A model generated the notes under the pieces. It was not told the origin of the DNA. It saw only the letters and a list, made by a program, of their open reading frames with translations, and did not search any database. The position numbers were made by a program, and so were the translations under genes. Shown here one piece after another: positions 26,496 to 35,103 of a stretch of DNA of 40,817 nt (within the stretch, counting starts at the first letter, position 1; the number at the start of each line of letters is the position of its first letter). The stretch lies in NCBI GenBank assembly GCA_937949965.1, contig CALFBF010000024.1:1-40817 (forward strand), read 5' to 3'. The stretch comes from an uncultured Roseibacillus sp. Its GTDB lineage: Bacteria; Verrucomicrobiota; Verrucomicrobiia; Verrucomicrobiales; Akkermansiaceae.

Positions 26496-27197
26496 GTGAC
26501 CTCCGCCATCATCGTTGCTTCGGGTTCCTCACGCCGGATGGGCTTCGACAAGCTCATGGCTCCGGTAGCGGGAAAATCCGTCCTCGAACACTCTCTAACA
26601 GCCTTTGCGGCCTGCCCAGAAATCGCGGAAATCATTCTCGTCACTGACCTAAAACGCTTTCGATCTCTCGACTTATTAGGATTGGAAGAAAAAGTGATTC
26701 GCGTTGACGGCGGAACCGAACGCCAGCACTCGGTTGCGAATGGTCTCGCAGCGCTCTCACCCGATTGTCGTCTCGTGGCCATCCATGATGGTGCTCGCCC
26801 CCTCATCACTACAACGGCCATTTCTCTCGCTCTCGATGCCGCCGCAGTACATGGAGCAGCAACGCTAGCACGTCCCATCACCGAAACTCTCAAACGAGCT
26901 GACTGCGACGACTTCGTGAAGGGCTCCGCCGCTAGCGTAGCACGCGAGCACCTCTGGGCGATGGAAACTCCACAATGCTTTCGAATGCGCCTACTGGAAT
27001 CCGCCTACAAGCAAATCGCCGAGGATGAAATCACGGTCACCGATGAAGTTTCTGCGCTGCAGCACCTCGGTCACGCGGTAAAACTCGTTCCCAATCCAGC
27101 TCCCAACCCTAAGGTGACCTACCCCAGTGATCTCACCCAAATTGAACAAATTCTCGTGCAATCATCTAACAACGATTCCTCTCCCGATACCGTTTAA
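26496..27197 (+). CDS. ispD: 2-C-methyl-D-erythritol 4-phosphate cytidylyltransferase
   Basis: IspD couples CTP to methylerythritol phosphate in the MEP isoprenoid pathway. Motifs are SAIIVASGSSRRMGFDK (nucleotide-binding loop), VDGGTERQHSVANGL, VAIHDGARPL, METPQCFRMRLLESAYK and VTDEVSAL...VPNPAPNPKVTYPSDL. The loop reads FDKLMAP, where many IspD proteins have PKQ. The start is GTG 26496. At 233 residues it is full length, with a short polar tail. ispF, a common neighbour, is absent. No terminator separates it clearly from convergent sucB (27198-27282). Confidence 0.93.
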   Translation: MTSAIIVASGSSRRMGFDKLMAPVAGKSVLEHSLTAFAACPEIAEIILVTDLKRFRSLDLLGLEEKVIRVDGGTERQHSVANGLAALSPDCRLVAIHDGARPLITTTAISLALDAAAVHGAATLARPITETLKRADCDDFVKGSAASVAREHLWAMETPQCFRMRLLESAYKQIAEDEITVTDEVSALQHLGHAVKLVPNPAPNPKVTYPSDLTQIEQILVQSSNNDSSPDTV

Positions 27198-27282
27198 CCT
27201 CCACATTTCAGTAGAACTCAAGCCTCCCTTAAAGGCCTAGTTTGACCACAGGTTCAATCTCAGCTAGCCCAAGCTACCAAGC

Positions 27283-28731
27283 TTAACACTCAAGAAGAAG
27301 CCGCGCGGGATTTTCGAGGCTTTCTTTGATGTGAATGAGGAAGGTTACCGCTTCTTTGCCGTCTACGATACGGTGATCGTAGCTGAGGGCGAGATACATC
27401 ATGGGCCGAATCTCAACCTGACCATTCACCGCGACAGGGCGTTGTTGGATGGTATGCATACCGAGAATACCACTCTGCGGTGGATTGAGAATAGGGGTGC
27501 TCAGGAGTGAACCATAGACGCCCCCGTTGGAGATCGTGAAGACACCACCCTGAAGATCCTCGATCTGCATGGTGCCATCTTTCGCTTTTGCTGCAGCTTG
27601 CCCGATGGCTTGCTCAATCTCAGCAAAACTCTTCTCATCACAGTCACGGATGACGGGAACTACTAGACCTTTCTCTGTTCCAACCGCGACTCCAATGTCG
27701 TAAAAGTCATTTTCCACGATTTCATTACCTTCAATAAAGGAACGAATACCAGGATTCTCCTTGAGAGCACTTACTACCGCTTTCGTAAATAAGGACATGA
27801 AGCCGAGCTTCACTCCGTGCTTAGCTACGAATTCTTCCTGAACCTCTTTACGGAGCTTCATGATGGCGGTCATATCCACTTCGTTGAAAGTCGATAGAAT
27901 GGCCGCTGTTTGCTGAGCATTAACGAGATGCTGCGCAATCTTGCGACGCAGCATGCTCATTTTTTTCCGTGTCGAGCGACCGTCCGAAACCGGTGCCACT
28001 GAGGAAGAATCTGCCGGAGCAGGAGTCGATGTTGCAGTAGTGAGATTAGGCTTCAAGCGAGAGGCTTCGGCAGCAGCTGTGGCGAGAGCAGTTTGCGCTT
28101 TCGCAGGAACCGGCGTTGAGCTAGCTGGCGCTGGTGTCGATTTTTGTGGAGGAGTGGGAGGAGTCGGAGCCGCGCTGCTCTCTCCTTCGGTGAGGCGGGC
28201 AATGGTAGTTCCGATTTCAACCTCTTCCCCTTCTTCGACTAATATTTCAATCGTTCCAGAGTAATCTGCGGTGAGTTCTTGCGAGACTTTATCACTTTCT
28301 AACGTGATGAGCGTCTGTCCTTTAGTCACGGTGCTACCGGATTGAACTTCCCAAGCTGCTAGGCTGGCTGTGTTGATCGAATCTCCAAAGGAAGGAATCT
28401 TGATCTCATGTACCTCCCCTACTGTGGGTGAGGATTTGGCATCATCAGTCTCACTCGCAGAAGGTTGGGCTGGGGCTTCTCCGGCCGCTCCGCCAGCAGC
28501 GGTGTCGATTTCTGCAATCAATGCCCCGACTTCGACTTCCTGATCTTCTGCGACCAAAATTTTGAGAATTCCATTATAGTCGGCTTCCAATTCTTGCGAA
28601 ACCTTGTCGGTTTCCAAAGTTACGAGAACATCCCCTTTTTTGACCGCATCGCCGTCCGACTTGTGCCATCGAGAAACATTCGCGGTGGTAATCGATTCCC
28701 CAAACGGTGGTATTTTCACTTCCTCTGCCAT
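27283..28731 (-). CDS. sucB: 2-oxoglutarate dehydrogenase E2, dihydrolipoyl succinyltransferase
   Basis: This is the E2 core of the 2-oxoglutarate dehydrogenase complex, making succinyl-CoA in the TCA cycle. It has two lipoyl domains, with lipoyl lysines K43 ([10 protein letters not shown]) and K148 ([10 protein letters not shown]), separated by an Ala/Pro-rich linker. A second Pro/Ala/Ser linker spans about residues 183-255. The acyltransferase domain follows, ending with the catalytic H453 and D457 in [10 protein letters not shown] cannot find a peripheral-subunit-binding domain in the second linker, which runs straight into [18 protein letters not shown]. Starting 12 bases after the sucA stop, it shares its operon. 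No lpd gene is in the window. Confidence 0.93.
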   Translation of the reverse strand: MAEEVKIPPFGESITTANVSRWHKSDGDAVKKGDVLVTLETDKVSQELEADYNGILKILVAEDQEVEVGALIAEIDTAAGGAAGEAPAQPSASETDDAKSSPTVGEVHEIKIPSFGDSINTASLAAWEVQSGSTVTKGQTLITLESDKVSQELTADYSGTIEILVEEGEEVEIGTTIARLTEGESSAAPTPPTPPQKSTPAPASSTPVPAKAQTALATAAAEASRLKPNLTTATSTPAPADSSSVAPVSDGRSTRKKMSMLRRKIAQHLVNAQQTAAILSTFNEVDMTAIMKLRKEVQEEFVAKHGVKLGFMSLFTKAVVSALKENPGIRSFIEGNEIVENDFYDIGVAVGTEKGLVVPVIRDCDEKSFAEIEQAIGQAAAKAKDGTMQIEDLQGGVFTISNGGVYGSLLSTPILNPPQSGILGMHTIQQRPVAVNGQVEIRPMMYLALSYDHRIVDGKEAVTFLIHIKESLENPARLLLEC

Positions 28732-28743
28732 CTTATTAATTCT

Positions 28744-31554
28744 TTAAACTTCGAATGCTTCCTCCACTAGCATCGCCTGCTCCCTCTTGTGCATAGCCTT
28801 CGAGCCCGCTGCGGGACTGGAGGCACGGCTTCTTCCTGAGTAACGGATACGACTGTCGAATGTGTCCTCCAAGCGCGGCCCGACGAAGGTCCAAGCACCC
28901 ATGTTGAGAGGTTCTTCCTGACACCAAATCCACTTCGTGTTGTTGGTATAAGGCTTGGTCGCTGCCAAAATGGATTCCTCATCATAAGGATAGACCTGCT
29001 CGACTCGCACAATAGCGGCATTATTGATTCCGTGTTCTTTCCGGTAATCAACGAGATCATAGTAAACCTTACCAGAGCAGAAAATCACGCGTTCCACTTC
29101 GGATGGTTTTTGTTCCATCTCGGCATCGCCAATCACTTCTTGGAAGGAGGTCTCTCCGGACAGCTCGTCTAAGGTCGAAACCGCTTCGGGCTTAGTAAGC
29201 AGACTTTTGGGCGTCATTAGGATGAGAGGCTTGCGGAAGCTACGGAGCTTTTGACGACGTAGGGCATGGAAATACTGTGCCGGAGTGGTGAAGTTCCCCA
29301 CGATCATATTCTTCTCCGCGCAGAGCTGGAGGAAACGCTCCATGCGCGCGCTCGAGTGTTCGGGGCCCATGCCCTCATAACCATGAGGCAAGAGCATCAC
29401 AAGATCGGTCGGGGTTTGCCACTTCGACTCTGCGGAGGCGATGAACTGATCGATGATCACTTGCGCTCCATTCCCGAAGTCACCAAACTGAGCCTCCCAC
29501 ATGATCAACATGTTAGAACAGCCGAGCGAATATCCGTAGTCGAAGCCCAACACAGCGGCCTCGGAGAGGAGACTGTTATAGACGCAAAACTTGGCCTGCT
29601 CTTCCCCGAGGTTTTTCAAGGGAGTGTAACGCTCACGAGTATTGTGATCGTAGAAAACAGCGTGCCGTTGGCTAAAGGTTCCGCGTCGGCAATCCTGTCC
29701 CGACAACCTTACGGGGTAACCTTCTAACAAAAGAGAGCCCCATGCTAAAGACTCAGCCAAAGCCCAGTCTACTCCTTTTCCTTCCGCAATCGCTTGTGCA
29801 CGACGAGGGACGAAGCGCTTCTTCAAAGTGGGATGAAGATTAAAGTCGGCGGGAATATTCGTCAGGACATCACCCACGCGAGCGAGAACGTCTTTGGAAA
29901 CTCCAGAAATAACGGTGTCGTGCTTATAGGCTTCCTGCTCCACCGCAGTGGACCCACTGAAGACAGTGCGTGCGCCCTCTTCTTCGAGACGACGCATCTC
30001 TTCGTAACCTTCTTCGAGACGATCCCAAATCTTCTGATGGAGTTCATCGGCACGGGCTGGGGGCACCGCTCCCGAGGTGGCCAGTTCATCACGATACAAC
30101 TGCCCAGCGGTCTTACGATCTCCGAGTTTGCGATAGATGTGGGGCTGGGTGAAGGCCGCTTGGTCGGTTTCATTATGGCCTTGGCGGCGATAACAATACA
30201 TGTCGATCACAATGTCACGGCCCCAGCGTTGACGGAATTCGAGCGCGAACTGCGCCGCCCACCAGAGTTCTTCTGGTTGTTCCCCATTCACATGGAGAAT
30301 GGGAGCCTCGATCATCTTCGCCACATCAGTCGCATAGCTCGACGAACGAGCATCGGCAGGCATGGTGGTGAAGCCGATTTGATTATTAATAATGAGATGG
30401 ATCGTTCCTCCGGTGCGGTAACCTGGTAGCTGAGAAAGATTGAGAACCTCTGCCACTGAACCCTGCCCAGCGAAGGCGGCATCTCCGTGTAGTAAGAGGG
30501 GAAGCACCTGCTTGCGATCTGTCTGCGCACCGTCATCACCGATGAGACGCTGACGGGCACGCGCCTTTCCTTCCACCACTGCATTGACGGCCTCGAGGTG
30601 GCTGGGGTTGGCGGCTAAGTTGACACGCACTCTGCCATCCGTGACTTCGCGAACGCTCTCGTATCCGAGGTGATACTTCACGTCGCCATCGCCCGCGACA
30701 AGATCCGGGACGTAGTTCGGAGTGAACTCATAAAGGAGGGTGCGCACCTTTTTGCGGAGAAAGTTTGCGAGAACATTAAGGCGTCCGCGGTGGGCCATTC
30801 CCATCTCAATTTCCTTGACCTCATGGGAAGGACAAAGTTGCAAAATACGGTTTAGGAGAACCATAACTCCTTCTCCACCCTCGAGAGAAAACCGTTTTTC
30901 TCCGAGAAACCTTTTCCCGACAAATTGCTCGAAAATTTCAGCTTCAAAGAGCCAGCGTAGAGCTTGTGACTGTTGCTCATCTGTCATGCGAGTGCGCTCA
31001 TTGCGGTGCTCAATGCGTTCCCGAATCCAGTTCCGCACCTCCGTATTATGAATGTGCATGAACTCGAATCCGATGGCACCGGAGTATGTCTCTTGCAATG
31101 CACCCACCATTTCTCGCAAAGTCATCTCCTCACCCTTGCGGAAGAATTGAGTGGTCGCCTTGCGGTCGAGATCAGACTCGCTAATACCAAAGCGACTCAG
31201 TTCCAAACGAGGATTGGCCGGAGCCTCTGCTTCTAGAGGATTAATGTGAGCTTGGGTGTGGCCGAGAGTCCGGTAATTATAAATGAGACTAACGACCCGA
31301 CCGAGGAAGTTGAGATTGTGATCACCGGCTAGGTCCGCCCCAACTGTCCCAGCCCCTGAGGAGGTAGCGACCTTTGCAGTGCTACGAGTACTAACCCCGT
31401 CTTGAGGTTGTTCTTCCGCTTGGACAACACCGAGCTCGAACCCTTCAAAAAAGGCAGCCCAAGTCGCGTCTACGGAGCGAGGATTGGCAAGCCAACGCTC
31501 ATAATTTTCATCTAACAAATTAGCGTTCAAACGGGCCGAAACTGCAGAGCTCAT
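28744..31554 (-). CDS. sucA: 2-oxoglutarate dehydrogenase E1 component
   Basis: This thiamine-diphosphate enzyme decarboxylates 2-oxoglutarate and passes succinyl to the E2 lipoyl arm. Its 936 residues match the family. Recognisable parts are the N-terminal E2-interaction segment (ENYERWLANPRSVDATWAAFF), MGMAHRGRLNVLANF, the ThDP motif region HGDAAFAGQGSVAEVLNLS with HLIINNQIGFTT, YRRQGHNETDQAAFTQP and the C-terminal LPHGYEGMGPEHSSARMERFLQ. Bases 31555-31763 are its leader and promoter region, containing a hairpin but no clear Shine-Dalgarno before the ATG. Confidence 0.96.
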   Translation of the reverse strand: MSSAVSARLNANLLDENYERWLANPRSVDATWAAFFEGFELGVVQAEEQPQDGVSTRSTAKVATSSGAGTVGADLAGDHNLNFLGRVVSLIYNYRTLGHTQAHINPLEAEAPANPRLELSRFGISESDLDRKATTQFFRKGEEMTLREMVGALQETYSGAIGFEFMHIHNTEVRNWIRERIEHRNERTRMTDEQQSQALRWLFEAEIFEQFVGKRFLGEKRFSLEGGEGVMVLLNRILQLCPSHEVKEIEMGMAHRGRLNVLANFLRKKVRTLLYEFTPNYVPDLVAGDGDVKYHLGYESVREVTDGRVRVNLAANPSHLEAVNAVVEGKARARQRLIGDDGAQTDRKQVLPLLLHGDAAFAGQGSVAEVLNLSQLPGYRTGGTIHLIINNQIGFTTMPADARSSSYATDVAKMIEAPILHVNGEQPEELWWAAQFALEFRQRWGRDIVIDMYCYRRQGHNETDQAAFTQPHIYRKLGDRKTAGQLYRDELATSGAVPPARADELHQKIWDRLEEGYEEMRRLEEEGARTVFSGSTAVEQEAYKHDTVISGVSKDVLARVGDVLTNIPADFNLHPTLKKRFVPRRAQAIAEGKGVDWALAESLAWGSLLLEGYPVRLSGQDCRRGTFSQRHAVFYDHNTRERYTPLKNLGEEQAKFCVYNSLLSEAAVLGFDYGYSLGCSNMLIMWEAQFGDFGNGAQVIIDQFIASAESKWQTPTDLVMLLPHGYEGMGPEHSSARMERFLQLCAEKNMIVGNFTTPAQYFHALRRQKLRSFRKPLILMTPKSLLTKPEAVSTLDELSGETSFQEVIGDAEMEQKPSEVERVIFCSGKVYYDLVDYRKEHGINNAAIVRVEQVYPYDEESILAATKPYTNNTKWIWCQEEPLNMGAWTFVGPRLEDTFDSRIRYSGRSRASSPAAGSKAMHKREQAMLVEEAFEV

Positions 31555-31578
31555 ATATGGGTGAAAAAAGGATAGCTC

Positions 31579-31604
31579 TTCCGGAAGCAGGTTGCTTGCC
31601 GGAA
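31579..31604 (-). promoter_or_regulatory. Hairpin in the sucA leader
   Basis: TTCCGG (31579-31584) pairs with CCGGAA (31599-31604), and inside it AGCA pairs with TGCT around a GGT loop. The structure lies 25-50 bases upstream of the sucA ATG. It could be a 5'-UTR element or an operator; no U-tract adjoins it on the sucA strand, so a terminator is unlikely. Confidence 0.35.
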
Positions 31605-31763
31605 CGCGTTAAGAGGTAGATGCTAAAGATTGTTTAGTCAATCACCCTCCCCGACTTCTCACCGTGATTTCATCAATCCTCAGTATGCAGCGTCGTCATA
31701 GTTCCCCGTCTGAATGATGATCGACACTCATTCTAGAGCTCGAACCCATTCTTGCGGGGATAA

Positions 31764-32057
31764 TTACAGTCGATAACGACCGTCTTCATCCTCGCCATCC
31801 CAGCCGAGCTTACGAAAGGCCCCGATAATACGACCTACCAACTCATCTTCCCCTTCCGCCACTTCAATAACAGCAGAACGAGAAAGCCCTCGCACGCTCT
31901 CAATCGAAATTACGGTCTGGTAGTTCTCAAAAATAATCCAATCGCCCCAATTTTGACGATCGTGCTGCACCTTTAATTTTTGCTCTTTAAGAGCCAATAC
32001 CACCTCTTTAATCGCCACTGGCGGCTCGTCTTCGGCCACCATCACTCGGGTCTCCAT
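31764..32057 (-). CDS. Hypothetical small acidic protein
   Basis: I start at ATG 32057 (97 residues) because AAGGA lies about eight bases upstream; the open frame reaches back to a TTG at 32135. The protein starts METRVMVAEDEPPVAIKEVV and has an alternating helix/strand pattern (LKVQHDRQNWGDWIIFENYQTVISIE). It ends in an acidic tail, LGWDGEDEDGRYRL. It has no signal peptide or membrane segment. No family is recognised. It is divergent from msrA and separated from sucA by about 200 bases. Confidence 0.65.
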   Translation of the reverse strand: METRVMVAEDEPPVAIKEVVLALKEQKLKVQHDRQNWGDWIIFENYQTVISIESVRGLSRSAVIEVAEGEDELVGRIIGAFRKLGWDGEDEDGRYRL

Positions 32058-32156
32058 TCCCTTTTCCTTGGCTAAAGGTTCATTTTTCCGCAAGAAGATT
32101 TCGAAAAAACGCGTCCTTGCGGGAATTTTATACAATTCTGTTCCGTCTTAAGATTC

Positions 32157-32807
32157 ATGAAGAACTTCTTCTCTCTCCTTTTCATATCCCTCGGTTTACT
32201 CACCGTGGCCTCTTGTGAGCCTAGTGGTGAATCTGGTCCACCCCCTGAAAACGTAGTTTTGAAAGCTGATTTAGACGATAAAGAAGGAGTGCCTGCAGGT
32301 TATAAGACCATCACTCTCGGGGGTGGTTGCTACTGGTGTGTCGAAGCGGTCTTTCAGCAATTAGACGGAGTCCATTCCGTGGTCTCAGGCTTCACGGGAG
32401 GCCATATTCCCGACCCCACCTATGCCGAAGTCTGTAGCAAGCAGTCTGGTCACGTCGAGGTTATCAAGGTCGTTTACGATCCGAAGCGACTTTCGCTCGG
32501 TGATGCCTTAGCTTGGTTCTGGGCCTCCCACGACCCGACGACTAAAGACCGCCAAGGCAACGACGTCGGGCCACAGTATGCTTCTGCTATTTTCTACCAC
32601 GAAGACGCCGACAAGTCCGTCATCGATGCCTCTATCAAAAACGCGCAAGGTGAGTTCTCAAAACCAATCGTCACTGAAGTGCGCAAGGCTGAAAAATTCT
32701 ACCGTGCTCCAGAAGAGCATCAGGACTATTACTTCCAGAATAAAAACCAAGGCTACTGCCAATACGTCATCAAGCCCAAGCTAGAAAAGCTCAAGCTTCG
32801 GAAGTAA
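32157..32807 (+). CDS. msrA: Peptide methionine-S-sulfoxide reductase, predicted lipoprotein
   Basis: MsrA reduces the S-epimer of methionine sulfoxide in oxidised proteins. The catalytic motif is GGGCYWC (Cys58 nucleophile, Cys61), a variant of the usual GCFWC. GFTGGHIPDPTYAEVCSKQSGHVEV, seen here as two adjoining motifs, FWASHDPTTKDRQGNDVGPQY and the C-terminal NQGYCQYV cysteine are all present. Residues 1-20 are a lipoprotein signal ending in VASC, so the enzyme should be exported and lipid-anchored at Cys20. Most MsrA proteins are cytoplasmic, so this one probably repairs envelope proteins. A strong terminator follows. Confidence 0.94.
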   Translation: MKNFFSLLFISLGLLTVASCEPSGESGPPPENVVLKADLDDKEGVPAGYKTITLGGGCYWCVEAVFQQLDGVHSVVSGFTGGHIPDPTYAEVCSKQSGHVEVIKVVYDPKRLSLGDALAWFWASHDPTTKDRQGNDVGPQYASAIFYHEDADKSVIDASIKNAQGEFSKPIVTEVRKAEKFYRAPEEHQDYYFQNKNQGYCQYVIKPKLEKLKLRK

Positions 32808-32834
32808 GCTTACTGACAATCCAACCTTATCGGG

Positions 32835-32867
32835 CCTTCGCTTAGTTCTTAAGCGAAGGTTTTTTTC
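32835..32867 (+). terminator. Rho-independent terminator after msrA
   Basis: A 10-bp perfect stem, CCTTCGCTTA (32835-32844) with TAAGCGAAGG (32850-32859), has a GTTCT loop and is followed by seven T residues. It sits 28 bases after the msrA stop. Confidence 0.92.
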
Positions 32868-32878
32868 TTATCAGACCG

Positions 32879-34279
32879 CTAGAATTCGACCGTCTTGCCC
32901 AGCTCTCCGACTTCGACTTCACCGTCATGAATTTCACGAAGAGCATCGCAGAGCGCATCTGAGCGAGAAGGCTCTCCATGCACTAACCACGTCTTGGCCT
33001 TAAGTCCAGTGGTAGCTTGGAAGTAATCTAACAATTCAGAGTGGTCGGCATGGCCTGAAAAAGAATCCACCCGATCAATGTGCGCCTTGACCTGATACTC
33101 GTCTCCAAAGATCTTCACCTTGTCCCAACCTTCACGCAGCTTCCAGCCAAGGGTCTGCTCCGCACAGTAGCCGACGAAAAAGACAGTGTTGTTAGGATTG
33201 CTGATGCCGTTCTTGAGGTGATGGAGAATCCGTCCCGCCTCACACATCCCGGAAGCCGAGATGATGATACATTGATCATCACGTTCATTGAGAGCCTTGG
33301 ACTTATCAACCGAACGGATGAGGGTGAGTCCATTGAAGCCAAAGGGATCACGTTTGTCGTGTAGAAATTCGTAGACCTCATCATTGAAACACTCGGGATG
33401 GAGCCGGAAGATTTCGGTCGCATTGGTGGCCAATGGGCTATCCACATAAACGGGAACCTTGGGAATCTTTTGCTCTTCGAAGAGTTGGTGAAGAACGTAG
33501 AGAATCTGCTGTGTCCGCTCCACCGCAAAACATGGGATAATGACCTTACCACCTCGCTTCAAAGCGGTGCGCAGCACTTCGGCCACCTCTTCGTCGGCAC
33601 CCGTTCCCAGTTCGTGCTCGCGACCACCGTAAGTACTCTCCATGAGCATGAAGTCGACATCCGTCGCGGGGACCGGGTCACGGAGAATATCGTTATCCCC
33701 CCGTCCCACATCTCCAGAGAAGAGAAAACGCTTCGTCTTGCCATCCTCCTCGTCCTCGACTTCTAACAAGATCTGAGCACTGCCCAAAATGTGTCCCGCA
33801 TCGAGGAAAGTGAGCTTAACCCCATTGGCAATCACCATCGGACGGTTGTAGCCAAGGTTCACAAACTGGCGGAGACATTTCTCAGCATCGATCTCGCTGT
33901 AGAGCGGTTCGATGAGTGGGAGATTCTTGCGTTTACGATGCTTGTTCAGCCACTTGGCATCACTGGTCTGAATCCGCGCGGAATCGGGAAGCATCACCGC
34001 GCACAAATCACGGGTCGCAAAAGTGGCAAAGATATTCCCCTCAAACCCTTTCTTGGAAAGATTGGGTAAGTTCCCCGCATGATCGATATGTGCGTGCGAA
34101 AGAACAACCGAGTCAATACTCGCGGGATCAAAGTGAGGAAAACAGCAGTTCACCTCATGAGCATCCTTTCTCCGTCCTTGATATAGCCCACAATCTAACA
34201 AGATTCGCTGCCCATTCACCTCTAACAAATGCTGAGAGCCCGTCGTTGTCCCAGCCGCACCACAAAAAGTTAACTTCAT
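32879..34279 (-). CDS. Metallo-beta-lactamase/beta-CASP RNA-processing nuclease
   Basis: This 466-residue protein resembles the bacterial Ysh1/CPSF-like MBL-fold beta-CASP hydrolases. The metal motif SHAHIDHAGNLP gives H62, H64, D66 and H67. Further ligands are in FLDAGHILGSAQ and FSGDVGRGDN. The beta-CASP part has KVIIPCFAVERTQQILY and IIISASGMCEAGRILHHL, and the final motifs are VDSFSGHADHSELLDY and LVHGEPSRSDAL. It likely cleaves RNA in the cytoplasm as an endonuclease or exonuclease. I start at ATG 34279 (MKLTFCGAAG), the family-like start; the frame is open to 34372. Confidence 0.9.
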   Translation of the reverse strand: MKLTFCGAAGTTTGSQHLLEVNGQRILLDCGLYQGRRKDAHEVNCCFPHFDPASIDSVVLSHAHIDHAGNLPNLSKKGFEGNIFATFATRDLCAVMLPDSARIQTSDAKWLNKHRKRKNLPLIEPLYSEIDAEKCLRQFVNLGYNRPMVIANGVKLTFLDAGHILGSAQILLEVEDEEDGKTKRFLFSGDVGRGDNDILRDPVPATDVDFMLMESTYGGREHELGTGADEEVAEVLRTALKRGGKVIIPCFAVERTQQILYVLHQLFEEQKIPKVPVYVDSPLATNATEIFRLHPECFNDEVYEFLHDKRDPFGFNGLTLIRSVDKSKALNERDDQCIIISASGMCEAGRILHHLKNGISNPNNTVFFVGYCAEQTLGWKLREGWDKVKIFGDEYQVKAHIDRVDSFSGHADHSELLDYFQATTGLKAKTWLVHGEPSRSDALCDALREIHDGEVEVGELGKTVEF

Positions 34280-34446
34280 TATCAGCAGGTTATCACTCTC
34301 CCCTATTGCTCCAAGAGGAAAATAGGCGAAACAAGTCTGCGAAAGTTGAGAGTAGCTTGAAGCCAAGCCCACAAGTTTATTTTCTTGTTAGAATCGCCGT
34401 CTCTCTAATTCCTCTGGAAAGAACGCTCGTTTCCTGTCTTTGTCAT

Positions 34447-35103
34447 GTGCTCGTGCATCTTCCCAACCGGCCTTTTTCCTATCGCGAAACTCCCGAAGAC
34501 CTCGCCTCTCTGCGGAGTTTGTTAGAAGTGCATGCCCAGCCTTTTATGAGCACTCAGCTCCCTCCTGATCGTCACATTCTTAATCTCGCTTGTGGGCGTT
34601 CGGACGAGACTGGGTTGTTAGCAGACCTCTTTTCTCACCCTCTGGGAGAAACCCAATTCACTGGCATCGATATTCGCGCGGCAGAATTGGACGAAGCAAG
34701 CGCCCGCTGGTCAGCCCAACACCAAAACTCTCCCAAACTGAGAGCTCGCTTCCTCAATCTCGACGGCTCGAAGCTCCCTCTTCTCAAAGAAATCCCGAGC
34801 CCGACTCATCTCGTCTTCTTCCGACATCAGAATTTCTGGAATGGGCCTCAACTCTGGACTTCCCTTTTCGACCACGCGCTACATCAGCTTCACTCCGACG
34901 GTCTCCTCATCATCACCTCCTACTTTGATAAGGAACATCTTCTCGCGCTCTCTGCGTTGGAATCGCTCGGGGCACATCTGCTGACCACAGTGCGTAACCC
35001 ACGCTCACGACCAGTGGTGCAGACCGAGGGGAAATCAGTCGATCGACACCTCGCTGTCTTTGCGCTTCAGCCCCAGGAGGAAGCTTCCCTACTCGTGCTT
35101 TAA
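34447..35103 (+). CDS. Class I SAM-dependent methyltransferase-like protein
   Basis: The frame is open from 33916, but that part is antisense to the nuclease gene, so the real start is probably GTG 34447 or GTG 34453; an ATG at 34445 is out of frame. The protein has a glycine-rich SAM-site-like motif, ILNLACGRSDETGLLADLF, then FTGIDIRAAELDEAS as the ribose-contacting acidic strand. Next come RARFLNLDGSKLPLL and a late HSDGLLIITSYFDKEHL strand. These match a Rossmann methyltransferase order. The substrate is unknown. It ends 15 bases inside the convergent rhodanese gene. An N-terminal start further upstream is possible. Confidence 0.65.
   Translation: MLVHLPNRPFSYRETPEDLASLRSLLEVHAQPFMSTQLPPDRHILNLACGRSDETGLLADLFSHPLGETQFTGIDIRAAELDEASARWSAQHQNSPKLRARFLNLDGSKLPLLKEIPSPTHLVFFRHQNFWNGPQLWTSLFDHALHQLHSDGLLIITSYFDKEHLLALSALESLGAHLLTTVRNPRSRPVVQTEGKSVDRHLAVFALQPQEEASLLVL

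Noticed and set aside
27198-27282. A bidirectional terminator between ispD and sucB
   Set aside because: Only short imperfect inverted repeats occur, with no T-tract.
29794-30429. A 211-residue plus-strand open frame
   Set aside because: It is fully antisense to sucA, whose protein is conserved throughout; the frame is a shadow.
33916-34446. A longer methyltransferase N-terminus
   Set aside because: The sequence is antisense to the conserved nuclease gene and resembles no protein.
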